Source: Ga0077555 sp033764055
Lineage (GTDB): Bacteria; Pseudomonadota; Alphaproteobacteria; Rhizobiales; Hyphomicrobiaceae
DNA: 64,000 nucleotides
Reading direction: 5' to 3'
NCBI GenBank assembly: GCA_033764055.1
Contig: JANRJI010000012.1
Span: 33,851 to 97,850 of the forward strand
Position numbers and translations under genes: made by a program. Under the pieces are notes generated by a model. That model was given only the letters and a program-made list of their open reading frames with translations, did no database searches and was not told where the DNA came from. Shown here one piece after another: positions 24,709 to 33,109 of this stretch (position 1 is its first letter; every line of letters starts with the position of its first letter).

Positions 24709-25207
24709 GGCGCTGCGGCTCGACCGTGCGGTCCCGATCCTCACTCGCGCTGTCGATGACCTGGATGTCCGGCGCATGAATCCTGATGGCGATGAGTAGC
24801 TCGCTCGAGGTGCTTGCCAGGTCCTCCGGGGCGAGGCGTAGCGCGTTGCACGTGCTCCCGGGTGCCGTGTGGAGTATCAGCTCGTCCGTGCCATCGCTCG
24901 ATCGCTGCCGTTCGACCCCACCGATCTCCGACCAGGCCACGCGATGCGTGCCGAGCGGACCATGCCAACTCAAGCCGCAACCGTCGAGGACCAGAGCTGG
25001 ACTCGCCGCGAGCCGCCGGGATCCGACCAGAGCCGTAAGGCCCGTCGCAGCCATGGCCGATGTGGCGACCAGGAGTGCCGTGCCGGCCGGCGGTAATCCG
25101 TTGAGGAAGCCGATCGCGCCCGCCGCCATCGTCAACAGCAGCAGCGACGCTCCGGTCCTGGCTGGGCTGTGGTCACAGACGACGGCATCGTTGGCTGGTG
25201 CGTTCAT
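24653..25207 (-). CDS. Small membrane protein with PH-like domain
   Basis: 184 aa. Two membrane helices near the N-terminus (ASLLLLTMAAGAIGFLNGLP and GTALLVATSAMAATGLTALV) followed by a bacterial PH-like segment, ALVLDGCGLSWHGPLGTHRV, AWSEIGGVERQRS and ELILHTAPG. This layout is common in uncharacterised STM3941/YdbT-type proteins. The end is Arg-rich and runs antiparallel into the ccmF 3' end (24653-24708). It lies 58 bases downstream of the CorA-like gene on the same strand and may be co-transcribed with it. No defined function. Confidence 0.6.
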   Translation of the reverse strand: MNAPANDAVVCDHSPARTGASLLLLTMAAGAIGFLNGLPPAGTALLVATSAMAATGLTALVGSRRLAASPALVLDGCGLSWHGPLGTHRVAWSEIGGVERQRSSDGTDELILHTAPGSTCNALRLAPEDLASTSSELLIAIRIHAPDIQVIDSASEDRDRTVEPQRLIPRQRAGRVSRDAVLQP

Positions 25208-25265
25208 GCCGCCAGCCTCTCACGATCTCGACTAACGAAGCCTTAGCGATCAGCTCAAACGGCAT

Positions 25266-26870
25266 TCATCGCTCGCCGGAGATCCGGTCGAACAGCGAGG
25301 TCAGAGGTCGCGACAACGCGACGACAGCCAGGATCACGAGTGTGGTCGCGCCGAGGACGGTGCCGAACATTTTGAGGCGGTCTTCGAGCGGCTGCTCGGC
25401 CGCCGCAATCAGGTTCATGCCGAGGAAGCCGGTTGCCACGGTACCGATGAGGCCGAGGATCGTCACGGCCGTGAGCCGGTGCATGGATCCCGTCTGGCGC
25501 CGCAGCACGTCGCTGTCGAGATATTGCACGCTGTCGAAGATCTCGCTTCTCAGATCGCGATAGGTCTGCTCGGTGTCGAGCTGTCGCCTGAGCAGGCGGA
25601 ACAGGTCGCGGGCCTGATCCTGGTGGGAGGCGTCGGCGATCCAGTAACGCTGTGTGAAGCTCATGAACGCTTCCTGCAGCCTGTAGACCTCGGCACGGAA
25701 CCGCATCGCCGAGGTATGCTGGCGAGCCTCCAACCGCTTTATCGCCGCAACCAGCCGGTCGGAGAGCATCAGCAGGGCCGCCTTGTGGAAGTGCGCAATC
25801 AGGAACAGCATGAAATACTGGTGTCTGAACTGCCCGAGGAGCCCTCGCTCGTTGTCCTCGGTGCTAGCCGGATCGCCCTCTGCAATGACCGTGAACGCAT
25901 GTCCGCACGACAGGAAGCGTGTGTTGATGGTGCCCTCGCCGGGGGCCTCGTAGTAGAACCGGTCGTAGCAGTGGTTCTTTTCAAAATCCTCGAGATATCG
26001 GTCCGAGAAGGGCAGCGCCCGAGCCGCGCCCGACGCGAACGTCAGGCGCACGAAGTCCGACCGACTGAGCTCGGCCAGCCTGGGCATCGTCAGGAACGCC
26101 ATCTGCGGCAGGCGATAATATTCGATCTGCCGAAACCGGAGGGGGCCGCCCCGCACCCCTCCATGCGGCACGATCGGCTCGAGCAGCATCTCCCAGTGCC
26201 GCGAGAAGCAGGGCGCTCGGGTGCGCCCCACCGCGGTCATATAGCGCTGGCGATCGGCATAGTCGGAGCGGGCCAGAACGTTCCCGGTGCTGTCGTGCCA
26301 GGCGACCTCGTGCGGGCAGTGCAACGGCTCGCCGGTCTCGGTCCAACCCGGCGGGTAGGCGCGCCCGAAGCGGTACATGATCTCCTGGACCGTCGCCAGC
26401 GGCAGACCATCGGCCGAGATCTCGCAGGCGAGGATGATCACGTCGACGTCGTGGAAGAGGTGCAGGTCGACATGGCTGACCTCGGCGACGACCGGAGCGC
26501 TGTCGGCGGTCAGCCGGATGGACACGCTCCGGATGTCGGTTCGTCTGTAGACCCGCAATGGGGCCTGCGCCGGGCCGAGCTGGCGCACCGATCCTTCGAC
26601 GTCGCCATAGAGGAAGCGTTGCACGTGCGGCAGGAAGCCGACGAACTCGCGGTAGTGCCGCTCCGAAAGGGGATGATCCGAGCTTCCGATCTCGTCCTCG
26701 ACCAGCTCCCAGTGCTTGCCACCGAGCTGCTCGATGAGAGCCTCCGTCGAGGCGCCATTAGTCCCGTCGTCCCGCTCGATCTGCAGCGGCCAGACCACGA
26801 TCTGCCGAAAATGGCGCACGACGCGGGTTCCAGTCTGGACATCCTGCGGCCGTTGCCTGTCGTCGAGCAT
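25266..26870 (-). CDS. CorA-like divalent cation transporter with extended N-terminal domain
   Basis: 534 aa from ATG 26870, chosen for GAGG a few bases upstream. The last 80 residues hold two membrane helices (LTAVTILGLIGTVATGFLGM and GTVLGATTLVILAVVALSRP) with the Gly-Met-Asn of CorA proteins in GFLGMNLIAAAE at the end of the first. A long helical region before it (DTEQTYRDLRSEIFDSVQYL) matches the CorA stalk. The 400-residue N-terminal part (RYMTAVGRTRAPCFSRHWEM, CYDRFYYEAPGEG) is longer than in classical CorA. Likely a Mg2+/Co2+ channel or a relative with another substrate; the substrate cannot be told. Confidence 0.7.
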   Translation of the reverse strand: MLDDRQRPQDVQTGTRVVRHFRQIVVWPLQIERDDGTNGASTEALIEQLGGKHWELVEDEIGSSDHPLSERHYREFVGFLPHVQRFLYGDVEGSVRQLGPAQAPLRVYRRTDIRSVSIRLTADSAPVVAEVSHVDLHLFHDVDVIILACEISADGLPLATVQEIMYRFGRAYPPGWTETGEPLHCPHEVAWHDSTGNVLARSDYADRQRYMTAVGRTRAPCFSRHWEMLLEPIVPHGGVRGGPLRFRQIEYYRLPQMAFLTMPRLAELSRSDFVRLTFASGAARALPFSDRYLEDFEKNHCYDRFYYEAPGEGTINTRFLSCGHAFTVIAEGDPASTEDNERGLLGQFRHQYFMLFLIAHFHKAALLMLSDRLVAAIKRLEARQHTSAMRFRAEVYRLQEAFMSFTQRYWIADASHQDQARDLFRLLRRQLDTEQTYRDLRSEIFDSVQYLDSDVLRRQTGSMHRLTAVTILGLIGTVATGFLGMNLIAAAEQPLEDRLKMFGTVLGATTLVILAVVALSRPLTSLFDRISGER

Positions 26871-26994
26871 CTCTGCCTCGCTGAATGAGTTCGGCCGCCT
26901 GCGCACCGCTGGACTTGCCGGTCGCTCCGGCCGCGCCGGATAGAGCGGCAGCGGGATGACAGTTGGATGACGGGGTGCGATGCAATGCAGCCGA

Positions 26995-27028
26995 CGAAAA
27001 TATAAGGGGCCCGCAAGTTGCGAGCCCC
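26995..27028 (-). terminator. Rho-independent terminator of the rplM-rpsI operon
   Basis: Read on the minus strand: GGGGCTCGCAA-c-TTGCGGGCCCC, an 11-base-pair stem with one G-U wobble, followed at once by TTATATTTT. It lies 27 bases after the rpsI stop and separates it from the CorA-like gene. Confidence 0.85.
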
Positions 27029-27054
27029 GTCCCAATCGCAAGTCCGACTTCGTC

Positions 27055-27555
27055 TCAGCGCTTCGAGAACTGGAACGACCGGCGGGCCTTCATGCGGCCG
27101 TATTTCTTGCGCTCGACCACGCGGCTGTCGCGGGTGAGGAAGCCGCCCTTCTTGAGCACTGACCGGAGGTCCGGCTCGTAGTACGTGAGCGCCTTGGACA
27201 GGCCATGACGCACGGCGCCAGCTTGGCCCGACAGGCCGCCGCCGGCAACTGTTGCGACCACGTCGAACTGGTCGATCCGCTGCGCCGCGACCAGTGGCTG
27301 CTTCAGGATCATCTGCAGCACGGGCCGGGCGAAGTACGCCTCGAACTCCTTGCCGTTGACCGTTATCTTGCCGTGGCCGGGCTTGACCCAGACCCGGGCG
27401 ACGGCGTTCTTGCGCTTGCCGGTGGCATAGGCGCGGCCGTAGGCATCGAGCTTCTGCTGGTGCACCGGTGCGCTGGGTGCTGTGGTGTCGACGGCGAGCC
27501 CGCCCTCACCCTTCAACTCGCCGAGGTCGCTCAGCGTCTTGGGTTCGTTCGCCAT
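27055..27555 (-). CDS. rpsI: 30S ribosomal protein S9
   Basis: 166 aa. The core starts at YGRAYATGKRKNAVARVWVK and contains GHGKITVNGKEFEAYF and GGGLSGQAGAVRHGLSKAL, ending with the invariant VERKKYGRMKARRSFQFSKR whose C-terminal Lys-Arg contacts P-site tRNA. A roughly 40-residue N-terminal extension (MANEPKTLSDLGELKGEGGL) is usual in alphaproteobacteria. It is five bases downstream of rplM in the standard rplM-rpsI operon, and a strong terminator follows. Confidence 0.98.
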   Translation of the reverse strand: MANEPKTLSDLGELKGEGGLAVDTTAPSAPVHQQKLDAYGRAYATGKRKNAVARVWVKPGHGKITVNGKEFEAYFARPVLQMILKQPLVAAQRIDQFDVVATVAGGGLSGQAGAVRHGLSKALTYYEPDLRSVLKKGGFLTRDSRVVERKKYGRMKARRSFQFSKR

Positions 27556-27560
27556 GGGGA

Positions 27561-28022
27561 TCAGGCCCTCACGTTCTTGCGGTTGAGCTTCGCGATGTCG
27601 AGCACCTCGGGATTCTGAGCCTGGTGCGGATGCTCGGGGCCGGCATAGACCTTCAGATTGCGCATGACCTTGCGCTGCAGCGGGCCCCGCGTGATCATGC
27701 GCGACACGGCCAGCTCGATGACACGGCCAGGGTATTTGCCCTCGAGGATGCGCCGCGGCGTCGTCGTCTTGATGCCGCCCGGATGGCCCGTGTGGCGGTG
27801 ATACTGCTTGTCCTCGTGCTTGTTGCCCGTGAACACGACCTTGTCGGCATTGATGACGATCACGTTGTCACCGGTGTCGACGTGCGGCGTGTAGGTCGGC
27901 TTGTGCTTGCCCCTCAGCCGCATGGCGATGAGGCTCGCGAGGCGACCGACAACCAGTCCCTTGGCGTCGATCAACACCCATTTCTTTTCCACCTCGCCGG
28001 GCTTGGCGGAGTAGGTCTGCAT
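27561..28022 (-). CDS. rplM: 50S ribosomal protein L13
   Basis: 153 aa from ATG at 28022 with AGGAG about 9 bases upstream (minus strand). Typical opening MQTYSAKPGEVEKKWVLIDA, then GLVVGRLASLIAMRLRGKHK, DNVIVINADKVVFTGNK, and HTGHPGGIKTTTPRRILEGK, ending in KVYAGPEHPHQAQNPEVLDI. Early assembly protein of the large subunit. First gene of the operon; its promoter should lie in the AT-rich stretch at 28160-28250. Confidence 0.98.
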   Translation of the reverse strand: MQTYSAKPGEVEKKWVLIDAKGLVVGRLASLIAMRLRGKHKPTYTPHVDTGDNVIVINADKVVFTGNKHEDKQYHRHTGHPGGIKTTTPRRILEGKYPGRVIELAVSRMITRGPLQRKVMRNLKVYAGPEHPHQAQNPEVLDIAKLNRKNVRA

Positions 28023-28159
28023 CTTTCGGTCTCCTGGTATCGCGCGGCCAGATGTGTACAGCGCTCGCAGCCGCTGGACGCACTCCACCGGCTCGGCGGC
28101 AGCCGGCGACGGATGACGCGCTTGTAGTCGACCTCCGGTTCCGCGTCAACGCATCTTGC

Positions 28160-28250
28160 CGGATGAAGGATTATAATAATCTTTTTGATTCAATAGCTTG
28201 GACGTGAGGTAATATATAACCACACAATCTGGTATTGGATTACCTCATGA
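28160..28250 (-). promoter_or_regulatory. AT-rich candidate promoter/operator upstream of rplM
   Basis: The only clearly AT-rich stretch in the neighbourhood. On the minus strand a TATAAT hexamer occupies 28170-28175, about 145 bases before the rplM start; no good -35 is found at 17 bases. An 8-base inverted repeat GAGGTAAT...ATTACCTC (28206-28213 and 28239-28246) lies upstream and could bind a dimeric regulator. Confidence 0.4.
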
Positions 28251-28267
28251 CTGTGTTGCGCTGGTGG

Positions 28268-28720
28268 TCATGCGGATTGCGAAGGCAGGGCATAGCTTCC
28301 CGTCGCGTGGGCCACGACATCGTCCGAACCCGCCGAGCGCAGAGCCACCTCTGCGTAGACCAATCGCCGCCCGACCCGGATCAGGCGAGCTTCCGCCCGG
28401 ACATCCACCGGCCGGGGTCGTCGCAGGAAAGTGATGTTGAGATTGCTCGTGACTGCCTGTATCGCCTTGGGGCCGAGGGTGGCGAGGAGTGCTACGTAGA
28501 TCGAGAAGTCGGCGAGCAGGAACAGTGTAGGGCCTGACACGGTGCCCCCGGGTCTCAAGCTCGATGGATCCAGCTCGAGGTGCACGTCCGCAGCGTTCAT
28601 GCCGACCGCAACGATCTGAATTCGTCGTCCTTGGGAGTGAATCTCGGGAAAGGTCTCATCGATGAGAGTGCTGACCTCTTCCGCGGTGAGAGCTGGCCGA
28701 AGCGGCGCTTGGCTTGACAT
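28268..28720 (-). CDS. PaaI/hotdog-fold thioesterase family protein
   Basis: 150 aa. Hotdog-fold pattern: ELDPSSLRPGGTVSGPTLFL, then LADFSIYVALLATLGPKAIQ, TSNLNITFLRRPRPVDVRAE and RLIRVGRRLVYAEVALRSAG. The GGTVSGPTLFLLAD segment matches the helix-start region with an acidic catalytic Asp in the PaaI subfamily. Probably hydrolyses an acyl-CoA; the substrate is unknown. Single gene, divergent from the secreted protein at 28807. Confidence 0.8.
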   Translation of the reverse strand: MSSQAPLRPALTAEEVSTLIDETFPEIHSQGRRIQIVAVGMNAADVHLELDPSSLRPGGTVSGPTLFLLADFSIYVALLATLGPKAIQAVTSNLNITFLRRPRPVDVRAEARLIRVGRRLVYAEVALRSAGSDDVVAHATGSYALPSQSA

Positions 28721-28806
28721 TCTTATTGGCGTCCCAGTCGTGAGCGAATGATGGTACGGGTCGTATAGCGACAGATGCCGGCCCGGTGAACTCCAGGAGA
28801 CATGAG

Positions 28807-29340
28807 ATGAGGCTCAGTTCGAAGGTTCTGGTGGCCCTTGTGGCCGTGATGGCGCTCGCCTTTGCCGGACCTGCATCCGCGCAGGCGCCCGCCGGAGGCG
28901 ATCAGCCCTTCAAGCAGATCAAGCTGACCGACACGCACATCAAAGGCTTCATTGCCGCGCAGAAGGAAATGGCGACGCTTGCCCAGAAGCAGGGTGGCCA
29001 GCCGACAGACAAGCCGGATCCGAAGATCCAGGCAGAGCTCGACGCGATCGCCAAGCGCCACGGCTTCAAGAGCTTTGTGGAGTTCGATGACATTGCCTTC
29101 AACATCTCCATGGTGATGGGCGGCCTCGACCCTCAGTCGGGCGCATTCACCGACCCGATCGCGTCGATCAAGAAAGAGATCGCGGACATTCAGGCCGACA
29201 CCACGATTCCCGAGAAAGACAAGAAGCAGATGCTGGACGAGCTGGCGGAGGCGTTGAAGCATACGCCGCCGCTGCAGTATCCGGAGAACGTCGAGCTGGT
29301 GAAGCGCCACCGGGCCGATATCGAGAAGGTTCTCCAGTAG
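28807..29340 (+). CDS. Secreted protein of unknown function
   Basis: 177 aa; ATG 28807 with AGGAG at 28793-28797. Clear signal peptide (MRLSSKVLVALVAVMALAFA, cut after ASAQ). The mature protein is helical and Lys/Glu-rich: KLTDTHIKGFIAAQKEMATL, then AIAKRHGFKSFVEFDDIAFN and a C-terminal EVLKHTPPLQ-like stretch (EALKHTPPLQYPENVELVKR). Similar small periplasmic proteins occur in other Hyphomicrobiales, but I know no function. Divergent from the thioesterase gene. Confidence 0.75.
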   Translation: MRLSSKVLVALVAVMALAFAGPASAQAPAGGDQPFKQIKLTDTHIKGFIAAQKEMATLAQKQGGQPTDKPDPKIQAELDAIAKRHGFKSFVEFDDIAFNISMVMGGLDPQSGAFTDPIASIKKEIADIQADTTIPEKDKKQMLDELAEALKHTPPLQYPENVELVKRHRADIEKVLQ

Positions 29341-29371
29341 GGCACACCCTCAGCCGACCGGGACGGCGACA

Positions 29372-30199
29372 ATGCAGGAAATGGCACCGGTTGATCGGGA
29401 GGCGGGGACGGCACCCGTTCTGCTCGAGGAGCGGCGCGGGCGGGTAGCCCTTTTGACCCTCAATCGCCCGCAACAGCGCAACTCGCTGTCAGAGGGGTTG
29501 ATCCTTGCCTTGCAGGGCGCGATCGACCGGTTGTCGGCCACGACCGAGGTCTCTGTTATCGTCATTTCTGCGGGAGGCCCGGCGTTCTCCTCCGGCCACG
29601 ACCTGAAGGAGATGACGGCGCGGCGCTCGGACGTCGACGGCGGGCGCGCCTATTTCGCCCATCTCATGGACCTTTGCGCGTCCATGATGATGTCGATCGT
29701 GCGGTCGCCGAAGCCATTCATCGCAGCCGTCGAAGGCGTGGCTTCGGCAGCCGGTTGCCAGCTCGTCGCGACCTGTGATCTCGCCGTTGCCGGCGAGGGC
29801 GCCCGGTTCACGACGCCCGGTGTCAACATCGGGCTATTCTGCTCGACACCGATGGTCGCGCTGACCCGCAACGTGTCGCGCAAGCGGGCGATGGAAATCC
29901 TCCTCCTGGGCGAGATGTTGCCCGCGAGGGAGGCTGCCGACTACGGTCTCGTCAATCGGGTCGTTCCTGCCGGTGAGGCCCTGGCAGCTGCCATCGCCAT
30001 GGCCGAGACCATCGCGGCCAAGTCGTCGGCCACAGTGGCCATCGGCAAGGAGACGTTCTACCGTCAGCTCGAGATGCCGCTGGCCGAGGCTTATATCGAG
30101 GCCGCCGGCGTGATGGTGCGCAACATGCTCATCCGGGACGCCGAGGAGGGCATCGGTGCCTTCATCGACAAGCGAACGCCGGTTTGGGAAGGCCACTGA
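29372..30199 (+). CDS. Enoyl-CoA hydratase/isomerase family protein (ECHDC3-like)
   Basis: 275 aa crotonase-fold protein. Oxyanion-hole motifs: GPAFSSGHDLKEMTARRSDV and VEGVASAAGCQLVATCDLAV. Where typical hydratases carry a catalytic Glu, this one reads GVNIGLFCSTPMVALTRNVS, the pattern of the ECHDC3-like branch, so it may not hydrate enoyl-CoA. The end (RQLEMPLAEAYIEAAGVMVR) is standard. The start is not firmly fixed: ATG 29381 is also in frame. Followed after five bases by the VOC protein gene. Confidence 0.85.
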   Translation: MQEMAPVDREAGTAPVLLEERRGRVALLTLNRPQQRNSLSEGLILALQGAIDRLSATTEVSVIVISAGGPAFSSGHDLKEMTARRSDVDGGRAYFAHLMDLCASMMMSIVRSPKPFIAAVEGVASAAGCQLVATCDLAVAGEGARFTTPGVNIGLFCSTPMVALTRNVSRKRAMEILLLGEMLPAREAADYGLVNRVVPAGEALAAAIAMAETIAAKSSATVAIGKETFYRQLEMPLAEAYIEAAGVMVRNMLIRDAEEGIGAFIDKRTPVWEGH

Positions 30200-30204
30200 G
30201 ATCG

Positions 30205-30651
30205 ATGTCGCAGCCGCGTGTCAGTCTCATTACGCTCGGCACGGACGACTTGGCGCGCTCGCGCGGCTTCTACGAGGCTCTCGGCTTCAGGCCGTCGTCG
30301 GCCAGTCGCGATGAAGTCGTCTTTTTCGATGCCGGGGGCGTCGTTCTCGCGCTCTTCGGCAGGGGCGACCTCGGCTCGGATGCAGGTGTTCCCGGCATGG
30401 CTACGGGCTCCGGGGCAGTGGCATTGTCTTGGAATGTCGCAAGCGAAGCTGCTGTCGACGCTGCGCTGGGACGAGCGATGGCAAGGGGAGGACGCCTGCA
30501 GAAAGCTGCGTGCAGAGCTTTCTGGGGCGGCTATTCGGGCTATTTCTTGGACCCCGACGGTCATCTTTGGGAAGTCGCTTTCAATCCTGCGTTCCCGCTC
30601 GACACGGATGGGCGCATGCAATTGCCCGCTGCGGTCCCGCGCTCGGATTAG
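30205..30651 (+). CDS. VOC (glyoxalase/bleomycin resistance) family protein
   Basis: 148 aa. The fold is evident from VSLITLGTDDLARSRGFYEA, LGFRPSSASRDEVVFFDAGG and the second half ending GGYSGYFLDPDGHLWEVAFN, where the final Glu is the usual metal ligand of the family. These proteins bind a metal and act on small substrates; the substrate here is unknown. ATG 30205 is used; it sits just after the crotonase stop and probably belongs to the same transcript. Confidence 0.85.
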   Translation: MSQPRVSLITLGTDDLARSRGFYEALGFRPSSASRDEVVFFDAGGVVLALFGRGDLGSDAGVPGMATGSGAVALSWNVASEAAVDAALGRAMARGGRLQKAACRAFWGGYSGYFLDPDGHLWEVAFNPAFPLDTDGRMQLPAAVPRSD

Positions 30652-30703
30652 AATCCAGACGACGTTCGAAACAGCAATCCAGTAGTTTGGAGGCTCTCGG
30701 ATC

Positions 30704-31693
30704 ATGCCGACGGCATGCTGGCCCACTTGCTTGTCGCTCGTGTCTCTGCTCGGACTGATCACGATACTCGGGTCAGAGGGGGCGTTTGCCCAGCCACTCG
30801 AGCGAGCAGGCCGCCTGGCAGCGGTCAGAAGCTGGGGCTACCAGCTTCAGTCGCCCAGCATCGAGCGTCTCGCGCTGTCCCCACACGATCTGCTGGTCAT
30901 CGATTTCTCGCGTGATGGCAGTAACGAGGGAGCCTTCTCTGCTGACGAGATACGTCGCATCCGCGAAGGGTCGGGAGGGAGCGGGAGAATCGTGCTTGCG
31001 TACCTTTCGATCGGCGAGGCTGAGAGCTATCGAGGATACTGGCGCTGGTACTGGGGCGGACAGTGGTACTCCCGGGCTCTAGGTTGGGTTTTCGGCCCGC
31101 CGTGGCTCGGCCCCGAAAACAGGGCCTGGCGGGGCAATTTTGCAGTCCGCTATTGGCAGGAGGGATGGCAGCGCCGCATTCTTGGACCGGGCGGTCTTCT
31201 TGACCTCATCCTCGACGCCGGCTTCGACGGTGTCTACCTGGACAAGATCGATTCCAGCATCGAGCCCATTGCGCGCGACCGGGCCTCTGCCCGGGACGAT
31301 ATGCGCGAGTTCGTCCGACGGATCGCAGAGAAGGCCCGCTCCAAGCGGCCTGGCTTCGTCGTGGTCCCGCAGAACGGCGAGGAGCTGCTCACGGACGATG
31401 CCTACATCGAGTTGATCGATGGCATCGGCAAGGAGGATCTCCTCTACGGAGAGATCGACGAAGGCAAGCCCAACCCCGAGTCCGTCATCGCCCGCCGCAC
31501 CGAGCTGCTGCTCCGGGCAGTTGCCAGAGGCCGTACCGTGCTTGCCGTCGAGTATCTCGACGACGGGGCCGCCATCGAGAGCTCCCGCCAGCGTCTCGAA
31601 GGCCTTGGCTTCGTGCCCTATTTCGCCGATCGCCCGCTGCAGACACTTCGTTATGGCGATTTGCCTTCGACAGCTGGAGAATTCCGTCGATAG
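30704..31693 (+). CDS. Secreted glycoside hydrolase-like protein (MJ1477/TM1410, GH114-like)
   Basis: 329 aa with an N-terminal hydrophobic segment (LSLVSLLGLITILGSEGAFA) as signal peptide. The TIM-barrel-like domain shows WGYQLQSPSIERLALSPHDL, LLVIDFSRDG, IVLAYLSIGEAESYRGYWRW, GPENRAWRGNFAVRYWQEGW and DAGFDGVYLDKIDS, which are the hallmark motifs of the MJ1477/TM1410 family. The Asp in YLDKID and the Glu in SIGEAESY are candidate catalytic acids. Relatives act on alpha-galactosaminan-type polysaccharides; the substrate here is not known. Confidence 0.82.
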   Translation: MPTACWPTCLSLVSLLGLITILGSEGAFAQPLERAGRLAAVRSWGYQLQSPSIERLALSPHDLLVIDFSRDGSNEGAFSADEIRRIREGSGGSGRIVLAYLSIGEAESYRGYWRWYWGGQWYSRALGWVFGPPWLGPENRAWRGNFAVRYWQEGWQRRILGPGGLLDLILDAGFDGVYLDKIDSSIEPIARDRASARDDMREFVRRIAEKARSKRPGFVVVPQNGEELLTDDAYIELIDGIGKEDLLYGEIDEGKPNPESVIARRTELLLRAVARGRTVLAVEYLDDGAAIESSRQRLEGLGFVPYFADRPLQTLRYGDLPSTAGEFRR

Positions 31694-31721
31694 TGTTGGG
31701 CACGATCCTGCGGAGCCACTC

Positions 31722-32258
31722 ATGAGCCACGACCACTACGACGATACAGTCATCTCCGGGATTCTCTCCCGGACACGCACGGTGGCCATGGTCGGCGCAT
31801 CTGCCAATATCAATCGCCCAAGCTACTTCGTGATCAAGTATCTGCTCGGCAAAGGGTACGCGGTCCATCCCATCAATCCGGCGCTCGCGGGGAAGGAGAT
31901 CCTCGGCCAGCGTGTCTACGGTTCACTCGCGGAAGTGCCTGGTCCGATCGAAATGGTCGACATCTTCCGGAATTCGGAAGCGGCGCTCGAGGTCACGCGC
32001 GAGGCGCTCCGCGAGAAGGATCGCCTCGGGTTGAAGGTCGTGTGGATGCAGCTTTCGGTTCGCAACGACCAGGCGGCAGCCGAGGCCGAGGCTGCCGGTC
32101 TCGATGTGGTCATGAACCGATGCCCCAAGATCGAGTACGGCCGGTTGTCGGGCGAGATTGGCTGGATGGGCGTCAACCCCGGAGTCGTTTCCTCACGCCG
32201 GCCTGTGCTGGGCACCGGCGTGCAGAACCAGGTGCTCGGCGGCATCCGGCGTCCTTGA
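31722..32258 (+). CDS. CoA-binding protein (YccU-type)
   Basis: 178 aa. ATG 31722 with CGGAG about 7 bases before. Rossmann-like CoA-binding domain: RTRTVAMVGASANINRPSYF, VIKYLLGKGYAVHPINPALA, GQRVYGSLAEVPGPIEMVDI, and KVVWMQLSVRNDQAAAEAEA ending near VMNRCPKIEYGRL. Common small cytosolic protein of unknown role, often linked with acyl-CoA metabolism. The enoyl-CoA hydratase gene begins 46 bases downstream, consistent with shared transcription. Confidence 0.88.
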   Translation: MSHDHYDDTVISGILSRTRTVAMVGASANINRPSYFVIKYLLGKGYAVHPINPALAGKEILGQRVYGSLAEVPGPIEMVDIFRNSEAALEVTREALREKDRLGLKVVWMQLSVRNDQAAAEAEAAGLDVVMNRCPKIEYGRLSGEIGWMGVNPGVVSSRRPVLGTGVQNQVLGGIRRP

Positions 32259-32304
32259 CGTTAGGGAGGCATTCGACCCGAAGATTGCGGCGGAGAAAGC
32301 TCGT

Positions 32305-33102
32305 ATGGCAGACGAAATCCTCATCCAGCGCCTCGACGAGGTGCAGCTCATTCGGATCAACCGCCCCGAAAAGAAGAACGCGCTGACGCGGGCGATGTAC
32401 GACACGATGACGGCGGCTCTGCGGTCGGCCGAGGCGGACAATACCATTGCGGTCAACGTGATCGCCGGCACGGGAGGTGTCTTCTGCGCGGGTAACGACA
32501 TTGTCGACTTCGCCAGGCGCGCCACCGACCTCGATCGCGAAGGCGGCGCTTCGAGCCTGATCGGCACACTGCCCACGCTCGACAAGCCTCTGATTGCGGC
32601 CGTCGACGGGCTGGCCATCGGCGTCGGCGTGACGATGCTGTTCCATTGTGATCTGGTCTACGCGGCGCCGCGTGCGAGCTTCCGCACTCCGTTCCTTGAT
32701 CTGGGCCTCGTGATGGAGGCAGCGTCGAGCTATCTCGCGCCAGCGATCATGGGCCATCAGCGAGCCTTTGAGCTGCTGTGTCTCGGCGAGCCTTTCGATG
32801 CGGAGGCGGCGGTGCGTGCCGGCTTCGTCAATCGTGTGGTGCCCGCCGAAGACCTTGAAGCCGAGGCCCTGAAGTCTGCATCCCGTCTGGCTGCCAGACC
32901 GAGGCGGGCGCTGATCGCTGCCAAGCGGCTCATGAAGCGAGGCGTCAGGGAGCGCGCTGCCGAGCAGATGAAGGTCGAAGGCGGCGTTTTCGCGGAGCTG
33001 CTCGGCAGCTCAGAAGCCCGAGAGGCTTTCGCAGCCTTTCTCGAAAAGCGTAAGCCCGACTTCGCCAAAGCCAGGTCCAGCGGAACGGATGAGCGGAACT
33101 GA
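32305..33102 (+). CDS. Enoyl-CoA hydratase/isomerase
   Basis: 265 aa from ATG 32305 (GGAGAAA at 32292-32298). Crotonase fold: LIRINRPEKKNALTRAMYDT, GGVFCAGNDIVDFARRATDL for the first oxyanion segment, VDGLAIGVGVTMLFHCDLVY for the second, and TPFLDLGLVMEAASSYLAPA carrying a Glu in the region where isomerases place their catalytic residue. The C-terminal helix bundle is intact. Likely acts in unsaturated fatty acid or related acyl-CoA degradation. It converges on pcp, only 7 bases apart. Confidence 0.87.
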   Translation: MADEILIQRLDEVQLIRINRPEKKNALTRAMYDTMTAALRSAEADNTIAVNVIAGTGGVFCAGNDIVDFARRATDLDREGGASSLIGTLPTLDKPLIAAVDGLAIGVGVTMLFHCDLVYAAPRASFRTPFLDLGLVMEAASSYLAPAIMGHQRAFELLCLGEPFDAEAAVRAGFVNRVVPAEDLEAEALKSASRLAARPRRALIAAKRLMKRGVRERAAEQMKVEGGVFAELLGSSEAREAFAAFLEKRKPDFAKARSSGTDERN

Positions 33103-33109
33103 GTCCGGC

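Noticed and set aside
25479..26888. A 469-codon + strand frame opposite the CorA-like gene
   Set aside because: The minus-strand product has membrane helices and the Gly-Met-Asn motif; the + product has none and is a shadow.
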